A stretch of DNA of 25,105 bases, from positions 1-25,105 of the forward strand of contig JAAMXY010000819.1 of assembly GCA_019677205.1 (NCBI GenBank), written 5' to 3'. The DNA comes from Pinguiococcus pyrenoidosus. Lineage: Eukaryota > Sar > Pinguiophyceae > Pinguiochrysidales > Pinguiochrysidaceae. Below are positions 16,988 through 25,105 of this stretch, piece after piece. A model generated the notes under the pieces. It saw only the letters and a program-made list of their open reading frames with translations. It was not told where the DNA came from and searched no databases. Numbering within the stretch: position 1 is the first letter of the stretch; each line of letters begins with the position of its first letter. Both the position numbers and the translations under genes were made by a program.

Positions 16988-18590
16988 CTACATCTGCCCC
17001 TTCGTGAGTGCTGCACACCCACGACTATCACATCTCAGCAGTCCCCCGGCGCTTCGGTTGTACATGTACACGATGGTCTTGTGGGCCACGAGCTTCCAAA
17101 GCCCATCTTCCCGCGACCATCGCTGGGTTGCCAGCATGCTCAGCCCTGATTGATCGGGGAATTCTAAGCACGTGGAAAGCGCCGTGCCGTCACTCAGGAG
17201 CACCGCGTCTCGACTGCCAGTCCGAAGCTGCTTCGGTCTATTCGCATCCGCCAAGCAGAAGTCCCAGCCGTCTAGCCTTCCCCCCTCCGCGACGATCTTT
17301 GAGATGTAGGCGTCAAGCGTGGGAGCCTCCGCCACGAACAGATCTTCCAGGCCCTGCTGGTCGCCTGACGTGAGGCACTCGTAGAATCTGCTCTGAGCGG
17401 TCAGAACCTCCCGCTCGGCTTCCGTGAAGGGCGTCCCGGCCACCGTCGTGATGGCGTCACGGTCCGTTGCAGCCTGGATCTCCATCGGCTGCAGCTTGTC
17501 GCCAAGCAGCTGGTCCCAGCTGAGGCCTGCGACGCCGGTCGTTTCCTCGTTGATCTTCCTTCCGCTGGCCACGGAGCGACCCCGTAGAGACAAAGCGAAC
17601 CAACACTCTGTCGTGCGGATCCAGTTAGGCCGTCTTTGTCTTTCCTGGCTGTTGTCGGTGCAACGCCTCACCTATCGGTCCGTCCGAGCTGGTGTCGTCG
17701 CCCAGCAGCGCCGTGAGATAGCGACCCCAGGCATCCGGCTGCACCGGCGTGCCGAACCACTCCCCGAGCGTGGTGCGATCGTCATCGCCGTCCTCCATCC
17801 CAGCGCTGCTCAGGCCAGCTCGGCTCAGGTCGTCCGCCGTGACGGCTCGAAACTTTGCGGAGGACTCTTCAGAGATGACAGGCACCACCACGGTCCGCGA
17901 CTGGCTGAAGCGCCGATAGTACGCACTGGCGTCCCGTAAGGACGCCGCCACGGCGGCTTCCGAGCCGCAGATGCACACCACCCGCACGTTGCCGCGCAGC
18001 TCCCGCACGGTCAGCTGGCGCCCGCGAGACGCCGGGCCCGAGAAGGGCAGGCCGGTCATCTTCGTCCGAAGAGCCAGGTCTCCCGCAGCATATTCCTTCT
18101 CCAGCCGCTCCAACTTCGCGATGCGATTGCCTCTCTCTCGCAGGAAAAGCGCAGAGGACGCCACAAAGAGCGCCGCGGCGAGCAGCTGGCCAGGGGTGTC
18201 CAGCTCCAAGTCCAACGACGACGCCAGCGCCGGGGCGCCGAGGCTGATGCCAGCGACGATGGCGTTGAGAAGGATCCGCAGAGGTTCCGACTGCTGCGTG
18301 TTGGTGTACTGGAGCAGCTGAGGGCCCAATCACGAAGACCAAGAAGGGCTGAGTCTCTGGGATAACTGGCAACTTTGACAACACAATGAGGCAAACTTTG
18401 CAAAGAAACGTACAGTTTCGCGGCGATAATCCTTCAGAGACAGAGGATCGAACTGACGTTTCGCGAGAAAAGCTTCTCTACTGGGCGGCATACACATCTT
18501 CAGGCGCCCAAACGCCATCCTCAGCCCCGTACATTGCCTCAGCAGCAGTACAGAGCAGAGTATCAGGAATTTCCCCCCCTTTTGGTGCAT
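16988..18590 (-). CDS. LPA1: LPA1-like photosystem II assembly protein fused to a SnoaL-like domain, plastid-targeted
   Basis: Exons on the minus strand: 18590-18414, 18317-17672 and 17607-16988, giving 480 residues; introns are 96 and 64 bp. The second intron has a CTAAC branch-point-like word 16 nt before its acceptor. LPA1 (Rep27) helps assemble the photosystem II core in thylakoids. The N-terminus (GGKFLILCSVLLLRQCTGLR) looks like a signal peptide, followed by MAFGRL with Phe at 27. The core starts FDPLSLKDYRRET, then NTQQSEPLRILL, and has two membrane helices (about 74-94 and 101-122), LTVRELRGNVRVVCICG, and CWFALSLRGRSVASG, all in the LPA1 family pattern. The plant TPR region is absent. 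From about 335 a SnoaL/NTF2-like domain follows (REVLTAQSRFYECLTSGD, GGRLDGWDFCLAD, MLATQRWSREDGLWKLVAHK). Placement of the SnoaL part in the same gene rests on the splice join. Start at 18590 was chosen because it opens the signal peptide. Confidence 0.75.
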
Positions 18591-18802
18591 TTTTAGCGGC
18601 GTTTCTCCACAAATGCGGCATTTCTGCATCAAATCCGCAATTATCCGTTTCTCATCCCTCCGGAGGCCTCCGGAGGCCTCCGGAGCACAACTGATCGGGT
18701 CTCTGTCCACTTGGCTTCGGCCGCTTACCCGCCTGTTCCACAGCGGCACAGCGCGCTTTCGCGTTCTCCAGATCTCTCTCTCGCAAAGTTGACGGCGGAA
18801 AA
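18591..18802. promoter_or_regulatory. Divergent upstream region of the LPA1-like and FYVE genes
   Basis: These 212 bp hold the shared 5' sequence of two outward-facing genes. They contain the palindromic CCTCCGGAGG tandem near the middle and a TC-rich stretch (CTCCAGATCTCTCTCTCGC, 18767-18785) just upstream of the FYVE start. No TATA box is evident. Confidence 0.55.
18657..18685. repeat. Tandem palindromic 10-bp repeat (CCTCCGGAGG)
   Basis: Two perfect copies of CGGAGGCCTC plus flanking partial copies give nearly three units of a self-complementary 10-bp word. It lies between the divergent LPA1-like and FYVE start codons, about 67 and 118 bp from them. It could be a multi-site operator or a cruciform-prone repeat. 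Confidence 0.9.
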
Positions 18803-19435
18803 ATGGCGTGTTTAGAGCCGGAAGACCCGTTGAAAGCGCCGTGGCAGCAGCACCTGCGGGGCGCCAGACAGAATGGCGCGGAGAGCGCCTGGGTGCCCGA
18901 CACGGCCGTGCTGGCCTGCATGAGCTGCCAGGCTCGCTTCGGCGTCCTGCGGCGCCGCCACCACTGTCGCCGTTGCGGCGCTGTGGTATGCGACGACTGC
19001 AGCGGAAACCGCATGGCAGCCCACCTGATCTATGGCCACGCACCGCCGGCGTCCAAAGACGCGGAGGAACGCGTGCGGATCTGCGACGCCTGTGCGAGAG
19101 TCGTGGACTACCACATCAAGAAGAAGCTCCAAGCGCGCGGCTTTCGCCGCGGAAGAGCTGCGGTGAACGGCGACGAGAGCTACCAGTCCCTGGCGTCTCT
19201 CATGGGGACTTCTGCGGCGCCGACGCCGCCCAGAAACCCGCTGAGCCAGGAGAAGGAAGAGCCGGAGGCCGAAGCGCAGGAGGACCCCGAAGAGACGGCG
19301 AGGAAGGAGCTGGAGCGCGAGAGGTATCGACAGGAGCGCGCGGCGTTCATGCGGCGCTTGAGGGCGCCCAAAGACGCGGAGGGATCGGAGGATTCAGACT
19401 CGCCACTGCGAGATGGAGACGTTGCCAGCGTGTAA
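18803..19435 (+). CDS. Small FYVE zinc-finger protein
   Basis: Single exon, 210 residues. The FYVE domain (about 26-100) is complete: WVPD at 30-33, the basic RRRHHCRRCG loop at 50-59, and RVRICDAC at the end. All eight zinc ligands are present: Cys39, 42, 55, 58, 63, 66, 94 and 97. FYVE domains bind phosphatidylinositol 3-phosphate on endosomes. The rest (100-210) is charged and probably helical or disordered (EETARKELERERYRQERAA), with no other domain recognised, so the protein may be an endosomal adaptor. The ATG lies in AAAAATGG, a strong context. The gene converges on a WDR81-like gene; WDR81 proteins regulate endosomal PI3P in animals, so the pairing is suggestive but may be chance. Confidence 0.92.
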   Translation: MACLEPEDPLKAPWQQHLRGARQNGAESAWVPDTAVLACMSCQARFGVLRRRHHCRRCGAVVCDDCSGNRMAAHLIYGHAPPASKDAEERVRICDACARVVDYHIKKKLQARGFRRGRAAVNGDESYQSLASLMGTSAAPTPPRNPLSQEKEEPEAEAQEDPEETARKELERERYRQERAAFMRRLRAPKDAEGSEDSDSPLRDGDVASV

Positions 19436-19500
19436 GAACGGAGCGAAGAAGATGTTGTCTCGTGATGCTGTGCGGGCGCTCCTCGTTCCGCCGTGTTGCG

Positions 19501-19560
19501 CCTCGGCTGTGCCTCACTGTAGCTTGCTGTAGCTTGCTGTGCCTTTCTGTCCTGTGCTGT
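19501..19560. repeat. Degenerate 10-nt tandem array ending in CTGT
   Basis: Six consecutive 10-nt units each end in CTGT, and units three and four are identical (AGCTTGCTGT). The array lies 66 bp after the FYVE stop and 90 bp before the convergent WDR81-like stop, in the presumed overlapping 3' UTR zone. I do not recognise its function. Confidence 0.8.
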
Positions 19561-19649
19561 GCCTGTGGGACATTCAACGCTCTCTCAAAGCTGCTGCACA
19601 ACCTGGCCACTCAACCTGACCATGGCGGGAATCGTGTGCACGAGGCTGA

Positions 19650-22600
19650 TCACACACAGACCCGAATCAAGCCGTCCTCGCAGCCTAGCACCAAGAGCCG
19701 TCTCATCGACAGGAGCTCCACCGACGAGATCGTCAGCAGATGCTTTCGCACACGGTGCCCGGAGGAGTTGCGCAGGTATGCCTGCTGAACGGTCTCAGGC
19801 GGACATCCAGCTCGGGGAAGGATGCCGGCTGCAATCTTGTGCCCGCTGAACGCGAAGATCACTCCGGGAGAACGCTGCGGGGAGGATATGGAGCTGGGAA
19901 TCACCTTGACGGTGTTCGGAAGCATCCCTCCCTGCGCGTCGGGCAGGCCATTCACCGAGGCCAGGGCTTCGGGCGTCGGCTGGCCGCGCAGGTCCCACAC
20001 GACGGCTGTGCGATCCATGGACACGGTGAGGACCTGCGTGGCGCTCAAGGCGACCACCTGGACCACGGGAAAGCCGTCGTGAGCTTTCCACTCGTGAAGC
20101 GGCTGGCCACTGCGCCAATCGGCTACCCAGCAGGTCCCGTCAGAGCCGCCAGCGCACACCCACATTCCGCCCACGCTCTCGCAGAAGCACTGTATCCCCG
20201 GATGCCGTCCCGGTGGTGGAGTTGGCAGCTCGTGAAGATCCGCGTCCGTGTACGAGAAGGATCCACTGGTCGACTTCGGCTGCGACGGCTCGTATGCGCC
20301 GCTCAGCAGAGCGAGGTCTTGAGTCGGATATCCGGCTGCAGCAGCCATCCCCAGGGACTGCGCGAGACTCGAGGATCCCACTGGACTTCGATGGCGATAC
20401 ACGCGCCAGTCGGCCAAGCACCGCAGCACGCAGCTCCCGGAGACCTCCGCGTGGCTCGGATACGACGCTGATTTGCCTGCTGTCGCAGCAGCGCCGAGGG
20501 TCGCGTTGAAGATGCCCGAGGAGGCCGTGGCATGCTCCTTGGCCCGCAGGTCGAAATGCAACAAGCGTCGACGACTTGCGGCAAGGATCTGCTGCTCTTC
20601 GACGCAGTTGTCGACGTTGTAGTCCTGCGAACCAGCATCTCCAAGACCCGGGTTCACGCCAGCTCCGCGCGACAGGACCTTTGCCATCGTGAAGTGCGTC
20701 CTCGATCCGGCTCGGTGCAGATTGTCGGCGTGAAACACTCCGAGCGACTTCGAGCTTTCGACGTCCCACACGTGCAAAGAGCCGTCGCAGGTCAGGATCC
20801 GCCGCGAATCGTGAAAGAAATCGATCGAGTGGACCGCTTCTTGGTGCCCAGCATACTCCGCGGCCAGCCGAGGAGGATGGTCACAAAGGCTCCACACACG
20901 GACGATGCCGCGGGCCGCGCCCGCTGCTAGCAGCCGCTCTCGGCAATCGACAGATAGCGAGCGAATGCCGCCCACTCCTTCGAAGGCGTTGATGCTCGTC
21001 TCCGTAATCATATGCATGGTCCAGAGCTTGCCGATGCGGCTCCAAGGCGCATGGTCCAGCAAGGGAGACTGCTGGCTTTGGCGCGCCGACGCTGCTGCCG
21101 GATTCGAAAGGTCCCCGTGATCCTTGGCGCTCGAGGTCGAGAGCTTCCTTGCGGCCTCCGTCAAAGCAGAGTCTCCCGGTTGGCGACTCGTGGAACTCGC
21201 CTGAGCGCCGATGGGATCTTGCCCCTGTCGCTCAGCACCGCGATGAAGCCCCGTGCCCCCGCCAATGAGCCACGCCAAGTCGCTGTTGCGCCGGAAGGAG
21301 CGGTCCTGGTCTGTCTCCCTCGACGCTTTCTTGCCCTCCTGCTTGGACCGAAAAGCTGACTCCAGGACCGAGTTGATCCCAGTCGTGCTGGTGGCCGGCT
21401 CGGATGCCCGCTGCATGTCCGTTCGCTGGTTGATGCGCGTGTCTCTGTGCGTCAGAGAAGGGCTGCGCCGAGGAAATAACGGAGAGTCGCCGCCCACGTC
21501 GGAGCCATAGCCCTGGCCTCCTTCCAGAGCCGTCTCGACCACCAAGCCTTTTGCCGGGGTGCTGATCGTGGCAATCTCGCCGGCGTCATCCTTGGTCACC
21601 GCATCACTGACTGGACCCGCAGTCCCCTTGCTGTCTTCTGGGTCAAACCAGTCCTCAAGGAGCGATAGCGGTGGATCCTCTCCTTCGGATACGTCTTCTG
21701 ACGGGTCTACATCGTTCCCTCCGGCAACGCGTCCTTCTTGACCAGGAGCTATGGCTTTCATCTGTGGACTTCCGCGGCTCTGCGCCTCCCCGATCTCGAC
21801 ACTGGGCATGGAGGAGAAATCGCTTGCCGCCGACGGCTGCGGCAACGTCTGCCGCTGAAGCCATTGAATGCCCTGCTCTATTGCAGACTGAAACGCTGTT
21901 GACGAGGCGGCACTCGGCTGTTCCACGTGGACGGCAGGAGCTGCGTTCTCTTGCCGCTTCAGCGCCGCACGATATGTCTCGAAGACGATTGCATTCTCCA
22001 AGCCAACGAGGGGCGGGAGGTGCTGCGCTCCGCACGGCGCATGCGTCGCCATCTTCACGGGGCCCACCAGTGTGCAGAGGGCAAGGAAGAGCTCCCGGAT
22101 CATGCCAATCGCCTCCCGAGGCGTGTGCCCCTCTTTCTCGTCCTTCTTCCTGGGCTCCGGCGTGCTTCCCTCCAGTGGTCCGTACGAATCCTGAAGCGAA
22201 TAATGAAACACGCAGACCTTGAAGAACTTGTCGACGACGGGGAAGATGTGCGTCAGGGCAAAGTCTCTGCCAATCGTCTGCGCCACCAGGGCGACATGGC
22301 GGCACAGCTCGGAATGGAGCCGCAGCCTTAGACCCGTCTCCGCTTCGCTCTCCTCTAGTGCCTCTATGTACTTGGATTGACTGGTGGGAGGGCAAAACTG
22401 CAGGTCCGTGGCCGCCGCCGACGTTCGGCCCGACGCGTCTTCTGATGGAGCAGCCGGCGGAGCGCTGCTGCCGCTCCCGACCTCAGGGAAAAGCAGAGCT
22501 GCTGGCAACGGAGGATTCGGCTGCGCCGCCGCAAGAGACGCAGCATCCGACGCCTGGCGCCGACTCGTCGCCTTCGTCGGCGGCAAGGATATCGCCAGCA

Positions 22601-25105
22601 GAAAGTCATGCACCCGGATGCTACCCAGGTCCACGAAGAGGTGGACCACCTCTTTGTGCGACAGAAGGCTCAGGAGCTCAGACAGAATGCGCAGCACGTG
22701 GCCAAAACTGATGGCCGCCGAGGGCTTCGGGATGGGGCACAAGTCGCTCTCCAGCTCGGGAATCACGCGCAGAAGCAGCGGCTTGATGATCCACTCGGCA
22801 ATGGTCGCCTCTCCAAGCTGGCCTCCAATCTCCACCAACGCCCGCTCAATGAGCGCAGGCCTGCCCTCCAAGAGCATTTGACCAAACTCCAGCGGCTGGA
22901 GGCCTCCCGTCGAGTCATCCTTGGCGATCCATCGAACAATCGCTTCGTCCGCGGGCCAGATCGTCTCTTTCTTCCGCGTGCGGCTGTCCAAGCCGAGAAT
23001 CGCGCCAGCACGAGACAAACGAGACACCAAGGAAGGAACCACGTATCGCGACGACAGCGCCAGGCCTAGCAGATCAGCGGACGTCAGTCCAACAATAACC
23101 CGGATGGCCTCTTGAGCCACACCATGCTCCAGCCTTGCGAGGTCGTCCGGCTTCAGCGTCGCCACCGCTCCGCGCGGTGTCTTTGAGAGGCCACTTGTCA
23201 GCCAGTTGAGAAGAATCGGGAAGATTTGCTGGAGGAAAGCGTCGGAGCCAGCGACGGAGATGATCGCCGTCCAAAGGTTTGATTGCATCAGCGCTTTGAG
23301 GATGCTCCACCGGGACTGATCCATGCTCTCCAGAAGCTGGCGAATCGCCGGGAGCAGCACCATCCGAGAATCGGCGGGGCCCAGCTTGCGACCGATGTCT
23401 TCGAAGATGGTGACCGCGTCGAGAATGTATGGTCGTCCGTTGTCTTGCTCGAAGATGTCCCGCGTTGCGTCCTCGGGCGTGGGATCGAAGGACTTCGGAT
23501 CCGAAAGCAGGCGGAGCACCCGGGGCAGCAGGAGCGTGAACGGACCGACGGGAAGGAGGGTAAGCGCGGGCAACGCCGCCAACGTCAGCTGCAGAGGTCG
23601 GCACGGAATCTCCACGTCATCGATAGGCACCGTGGCGGGCAGCTGCTCCATGTCGTGCAGGTACTGGTAGACGAGGTCGTAGGCGGGCGGAAAGAGGGAC
23701 CCTATGGATCCCACGTCGGGCACCTTGGTCGTCTCCCATCGCCGCGACTCGACGGCTCGTAGATACGCGCGCCTTCGCCGAGCGAGATCTACGACTTCTG
23801 CAACGCCACCCACGTCGCGGTGCTTCAGCGACAGATTCGATGGCAGCCACGAACTTCCTCCATCTGCAGGCAAGGAGGCCGCCGAAGGACCGCGGCCTTG
23901 CGGGACCTGCTGGCTCGTCGGTGGCTCTTTTTCGCCGTAGTCTGCGTCATCGGCTTCGGAACTGGCTGCGGACTCGTCGGATTCGGACAGCGTCTGTCCG
24001 CCGTTGACTTGGCTGAGGAAGTTCCGCGGAAGTGGCTGGAAGAACGCCACCTCTGACACCGCATCCAGCGCGGCAACTCGGTCGTGCGTCTTCTCCGCGA
24101 GCAGACCCCTCGCAGCTTCGGCTACTGCATAGGGGAGCCTCTGCGCTACCGAGGAAGGCAAGTGAGTTCCCGACCGTGCGCAAGCGTCTGCCATGCGCTT
24201 GCTGCCCAGGGGCGCATGCTTCCAGTCGCGGTACAGCTCGAGCAGTAGCTTTCCCAAGGAAAACGCATCCGCCGCCTTCTGCATGTCTGCCAGGAGGCCC
24301 TGTGCCAAGGGCTCTGGATCTTCGGACCGTCTTCGGCCGTCAGAACCACCAGGAGCTTCGTAGTGTGGGTCCAGGAAAGCCGACGTCTCGAAGCAGAAGA
24401 AGGAGTCGGCTTCAAGCCGCTCCAGCGGAGCAAGACATCGCCTCAGCGAGCGCACCACCTCCGGCTGCATTGCAGAGGATCCCGAGGCATTCGCGCCCAA
24501 GCCCAGCCTGCGGACCATGTCTCGAAGAACCGTGTTGTCATCGACCGGTGCCAGAGGGGGGTGGGCGCGTTTTAGCAGCGGACGTTTCTCGGGCCTTGCG
24601 ACCGGCAGATTCGTCGGCCCGAGGCTGAACATACCATCCTCCGCCATTGGTGACAGCGACACAACGTCTTCGACCATTGGCTCTCTGGGCTCCTCGTCGA
24701 CTTCATGAGGATGCTCGCCGTCTGCCTCAAGGTCCAGCTGCCTTCGATACGGCAAGTCTTCGATGGCTTGGAGCGTCGAGAAGACGGACGAAATGCTCTC
24801 CGCTCGGGGGATCTCATCCTGCACGCCGCCGCCCATCAAGCTCCCGATGACGCTGTCGCCCGGTGACGGTCCTTTCACGGAATCCCCTGCCTTAGGTGCG
24901 GCTGCTGTGGAGAGCTCCGTGGTGAGGCTCGTCGACAGCAGTTGCCGATGCAAGGCAGTCGACGCGTCCTCAACCCCTTCCGTAGAGGAGCCTGTCCGAG
25001 GCAATCGCCGGCCAGACGCTTCCCCACCGGTACTCTCTCGAGAGCTCTCTCTTCGAGGATGGCGCCTCGCAAAGAGCTGCACAAACTCTCCACTGCCGCC
25101 ATACT
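19650..25105 (-). CDS. WDR81: WDR81-like BEACH-WD40 protein, 5' end beyond the window
   Basis: One open exon of 1817 codons runs to the right edge; the start codon lies outside. WDR81 (plant GFS12) proteins carry BEACH, a kinase-like segment, helical repeats and WD40, and act in endosome maturation and vacuolar sorting. The first visible residues (GEFVQLFARRHPRR) match the sequence that follows a BEACH domain in this family, so BEACH lies just beyond 25105. Next come a kinase C-lobe-like part (ADAFSLGKLLLELYRDW, nt about 24320-24035) and PPAYDLVYQYLHDMEQLP. Long HEAT-like helices then span about nt 23700-22100, with a disordered linker at about 22000-21050. The WD40 region (21050-19650) has the signature LTCDGSLHVWDVES, GIVRVWSL, VLTVSMDRTAVVWDLRG and a final GCEDGLIRV. 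No catalytic kinase motif was seen in the visible part. No intron was needed. Confidence 0.85.
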   Translation of the reverse strand, partial: YGGSGEFVQLFARRHPRRESSRESTGGEASGRRLPRTGSSTEGVEDASTALHRQLLSTSLTTELSTAAAPKAGDSVKGPSPGDSVIGSLMGGGVQDEIPRAESISSVFSTLQAIEDLPYRRQLDLEADGEHPHEVDEEPREPMVEDVVSLSPMAEDGMFSLGPTNLPVARPEKRPLLKRAHPPLAPVDDNTVLRDMVRRLGLGANASGSSAMQPEVVRSLRRCLAPLERLEADSFFCFETSAFLDPHYEAPGGSDGRRRSEDPEPLAQGLLADMQKAADAFSLGKLLLELYRDWKHAPLGSKRMADACARSGTHLPSSVAQRLPYAVAEAARGLLAEKTHDRVAALDAVSEVAFFQPLPRNFLSQVNGGQTLSESDESAASSEADDADYGEKEPPTSQQVPQGRGPSAASLPADGGSSWLPSNLSLKHRDVGGVAEVVDLARRRRAYLRAVESRRWETTKVPDVGSIGSLFPPAYDLVYQYLHDMEQLPATVPIDDVEIPCRPLQLTLAALPALTLLPVGPFTLLLPRVLRLLSDPKSFDPTPEDATRDIFEQDNGRPYILDAVTIFEDIGRKLGPADSRMVLLPAIRQLLESMDQSRWSILKALMQSNLWTAIISVAGSDAFLQQIFPILLNWLTSGLSKTPRGAVATLKPDDLARLEHGVAQEAIRVIVGLTSADLLGLALSSRYVVPSLVSRLSRAGAILGLDSRTRKKETIWPADEAIVRWIAKDDSTGGLQPLEFGQMLLEGRPALIERALVEIGGQLGEATIAEWIIKPLLLRVIPELESDLCPIPKPSAAISFGHVLRILSELLSLLSHKEVVHLFVDLGSIRVHDFLLAISLPPTKATSRRQASDAASLAAAQPNPPLPAALLFPEVGSGSSAPPAAPSEDASGRTSAAATDLQFCPPTSQSKYIEALEESEAETGLRLRLHSELCRHVALVAQTIGRDFALTHIFPVVDKFFKVCVFHYSLQDSYGPLEGSTPEPRKKDEKEGHTPREAIGMIRELFLALCTLVGPVKMATHAPCGAQHLPPLVGLENAIVFETYRAALKRQENAAPAVHVEQPSAASSTAFQSAIEQGIQWLQRQTLPQPSAASDFSSMPSVEIGEAQSRGSPQMKAIAPGQEGRVAGGNDVDPSEDVSEGEDPPLSLLEDWFDPEDSKGTAGPVSDAVTKDDAGEIATISTPAKGLVVETALEGGQGYGSDVGGDSPLFPRRSPSLTHRDTRINQRTDMQRASEPATSTTGINSVLESAFRSKQEGKKASRETDQDRSFRRNSDLAWLIGGGTGLHRGAERQGQDPIGAQASSTSRQPGDSALTEAARKLSTSSAKDHGDLSNPAAASARQSQQSPLLDHAPWSRIGKLWTMHMITETSINAFEGVGGIRSLSVDCRERLLAAGAARGIVRVWSLCDHPPRLAAEYAGHQEAVHSIDFFHDSRRILTCDGSLHVWDVESSKSLGVFHADNLHRAGSRTHFTMAKVLSRGAGVNPGLGDAGSQDYNVDNCVEEQQILAASRRRLLHFDLRAKEHATASSGIFNATLGAAATAGKSASYPSHAEVSGSCVLRCLADWRVYRHRSPVGSSSLAQSLGMAAAAGYPTQDLALLSGAYEPSQPKSTSGSFSYTDADLHELPTPPPGRHPGIQCFCESVGGMWVCAGGSDGTCWVADWRSGQPLHEWKAHDGFPVVQVVALSATQVLTVSMDRTAVVWDLRGQPTPEALASVNGLPDAQGGMLPNTVKVIPSSISSPQRSPGVIFAFSGHKIAAGILPRAGCPPETVQQAYLRNSSGHRVRKHLLTISSVELLSMRRLLVLGCEDGLIRVCV

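Noticed and set aside
1-25105. tRNA, rRNA, snRNA genes or CRISPR arrays
   Set aside because: No cloverleaf-like element, rRNA-like block or regularly spaced direct-repeat array was recognised by eye; small RNAs in the gaps cannot be excluded without a search.

Overview
The window is eukaryotic nuclear DNA from a compact, GC-rich genome. Ten protein-coding genes fill it, with 92-538 bp between them. Eighteen short GT-AG introns (44-199 bp) can be placed by joining reading frames so that known protein families become continuous. The gene set (ORC5, VPS54, DAD1, sideroflexin, WDR81-like BEACH protein, FYVE protein, double-RGS protein) is general eukaryotic. One gene encodes an LPA1-like photosystem II assembly factor whose N-terminus looks like a bipartite signal-plus-transit peptide. 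I therefore infer a photosynthetic protist with a complex, red-lineage plastid, possibly a stramenopile alga. The species cannot be named from sequence alone.

Layout from left to right: MAM/DUF4476 membrane protein (+, 393-2090); ORC5 (-, 2183-4318); VPS54 (+, 4857-7848) with a possible 53-codon ORF overlapping its stop (7845-8006); double-RGS protein (-, 8061-12042); DAD1 (+, 12396-12846); sideroflexin (-, 12964-14260); mitochondrial-type TypA/BipA GTPase (+, 14709-16841); LPA1-like/SnoaL fusion (-, 16988-18590); FYVE protein (+, 18803-19435); WDR81-like protein (-, 19650 to the right edge, with its BEACH domain outside the window). The strand alternates at every step. The genes thus form four complete divergent pairs with shared upstream regions (4319-4856, 12043-12395, 14261-14708, 18591-18802) and five convergent 3' junctions.

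Functionally there are three loose groups. VPS54 (GARP tethering), the FYVE protein (PI3P binding) and the WDR81-like protein (endosome maturation) serve endomembrane traffic, and DAD1 serves ER N-glycosylation. Sideroflexin and TypA, both predicted mitochondrial, share one divergent promoter region. ORC5 is the replication gene, and both of its ATPase motifs look degenerate. No transposase, CRISPR array, rRNA or tRNA was recognised. The non-coding oddities are short repeats: a TG microsatellite at a splice donor, an AT-rich block beside ORC5, a 28-bp tandem duplication, a palindromic 10-bp tandem, and two degenerate 10-11-nt periodic arrays in convergent 3' regions.
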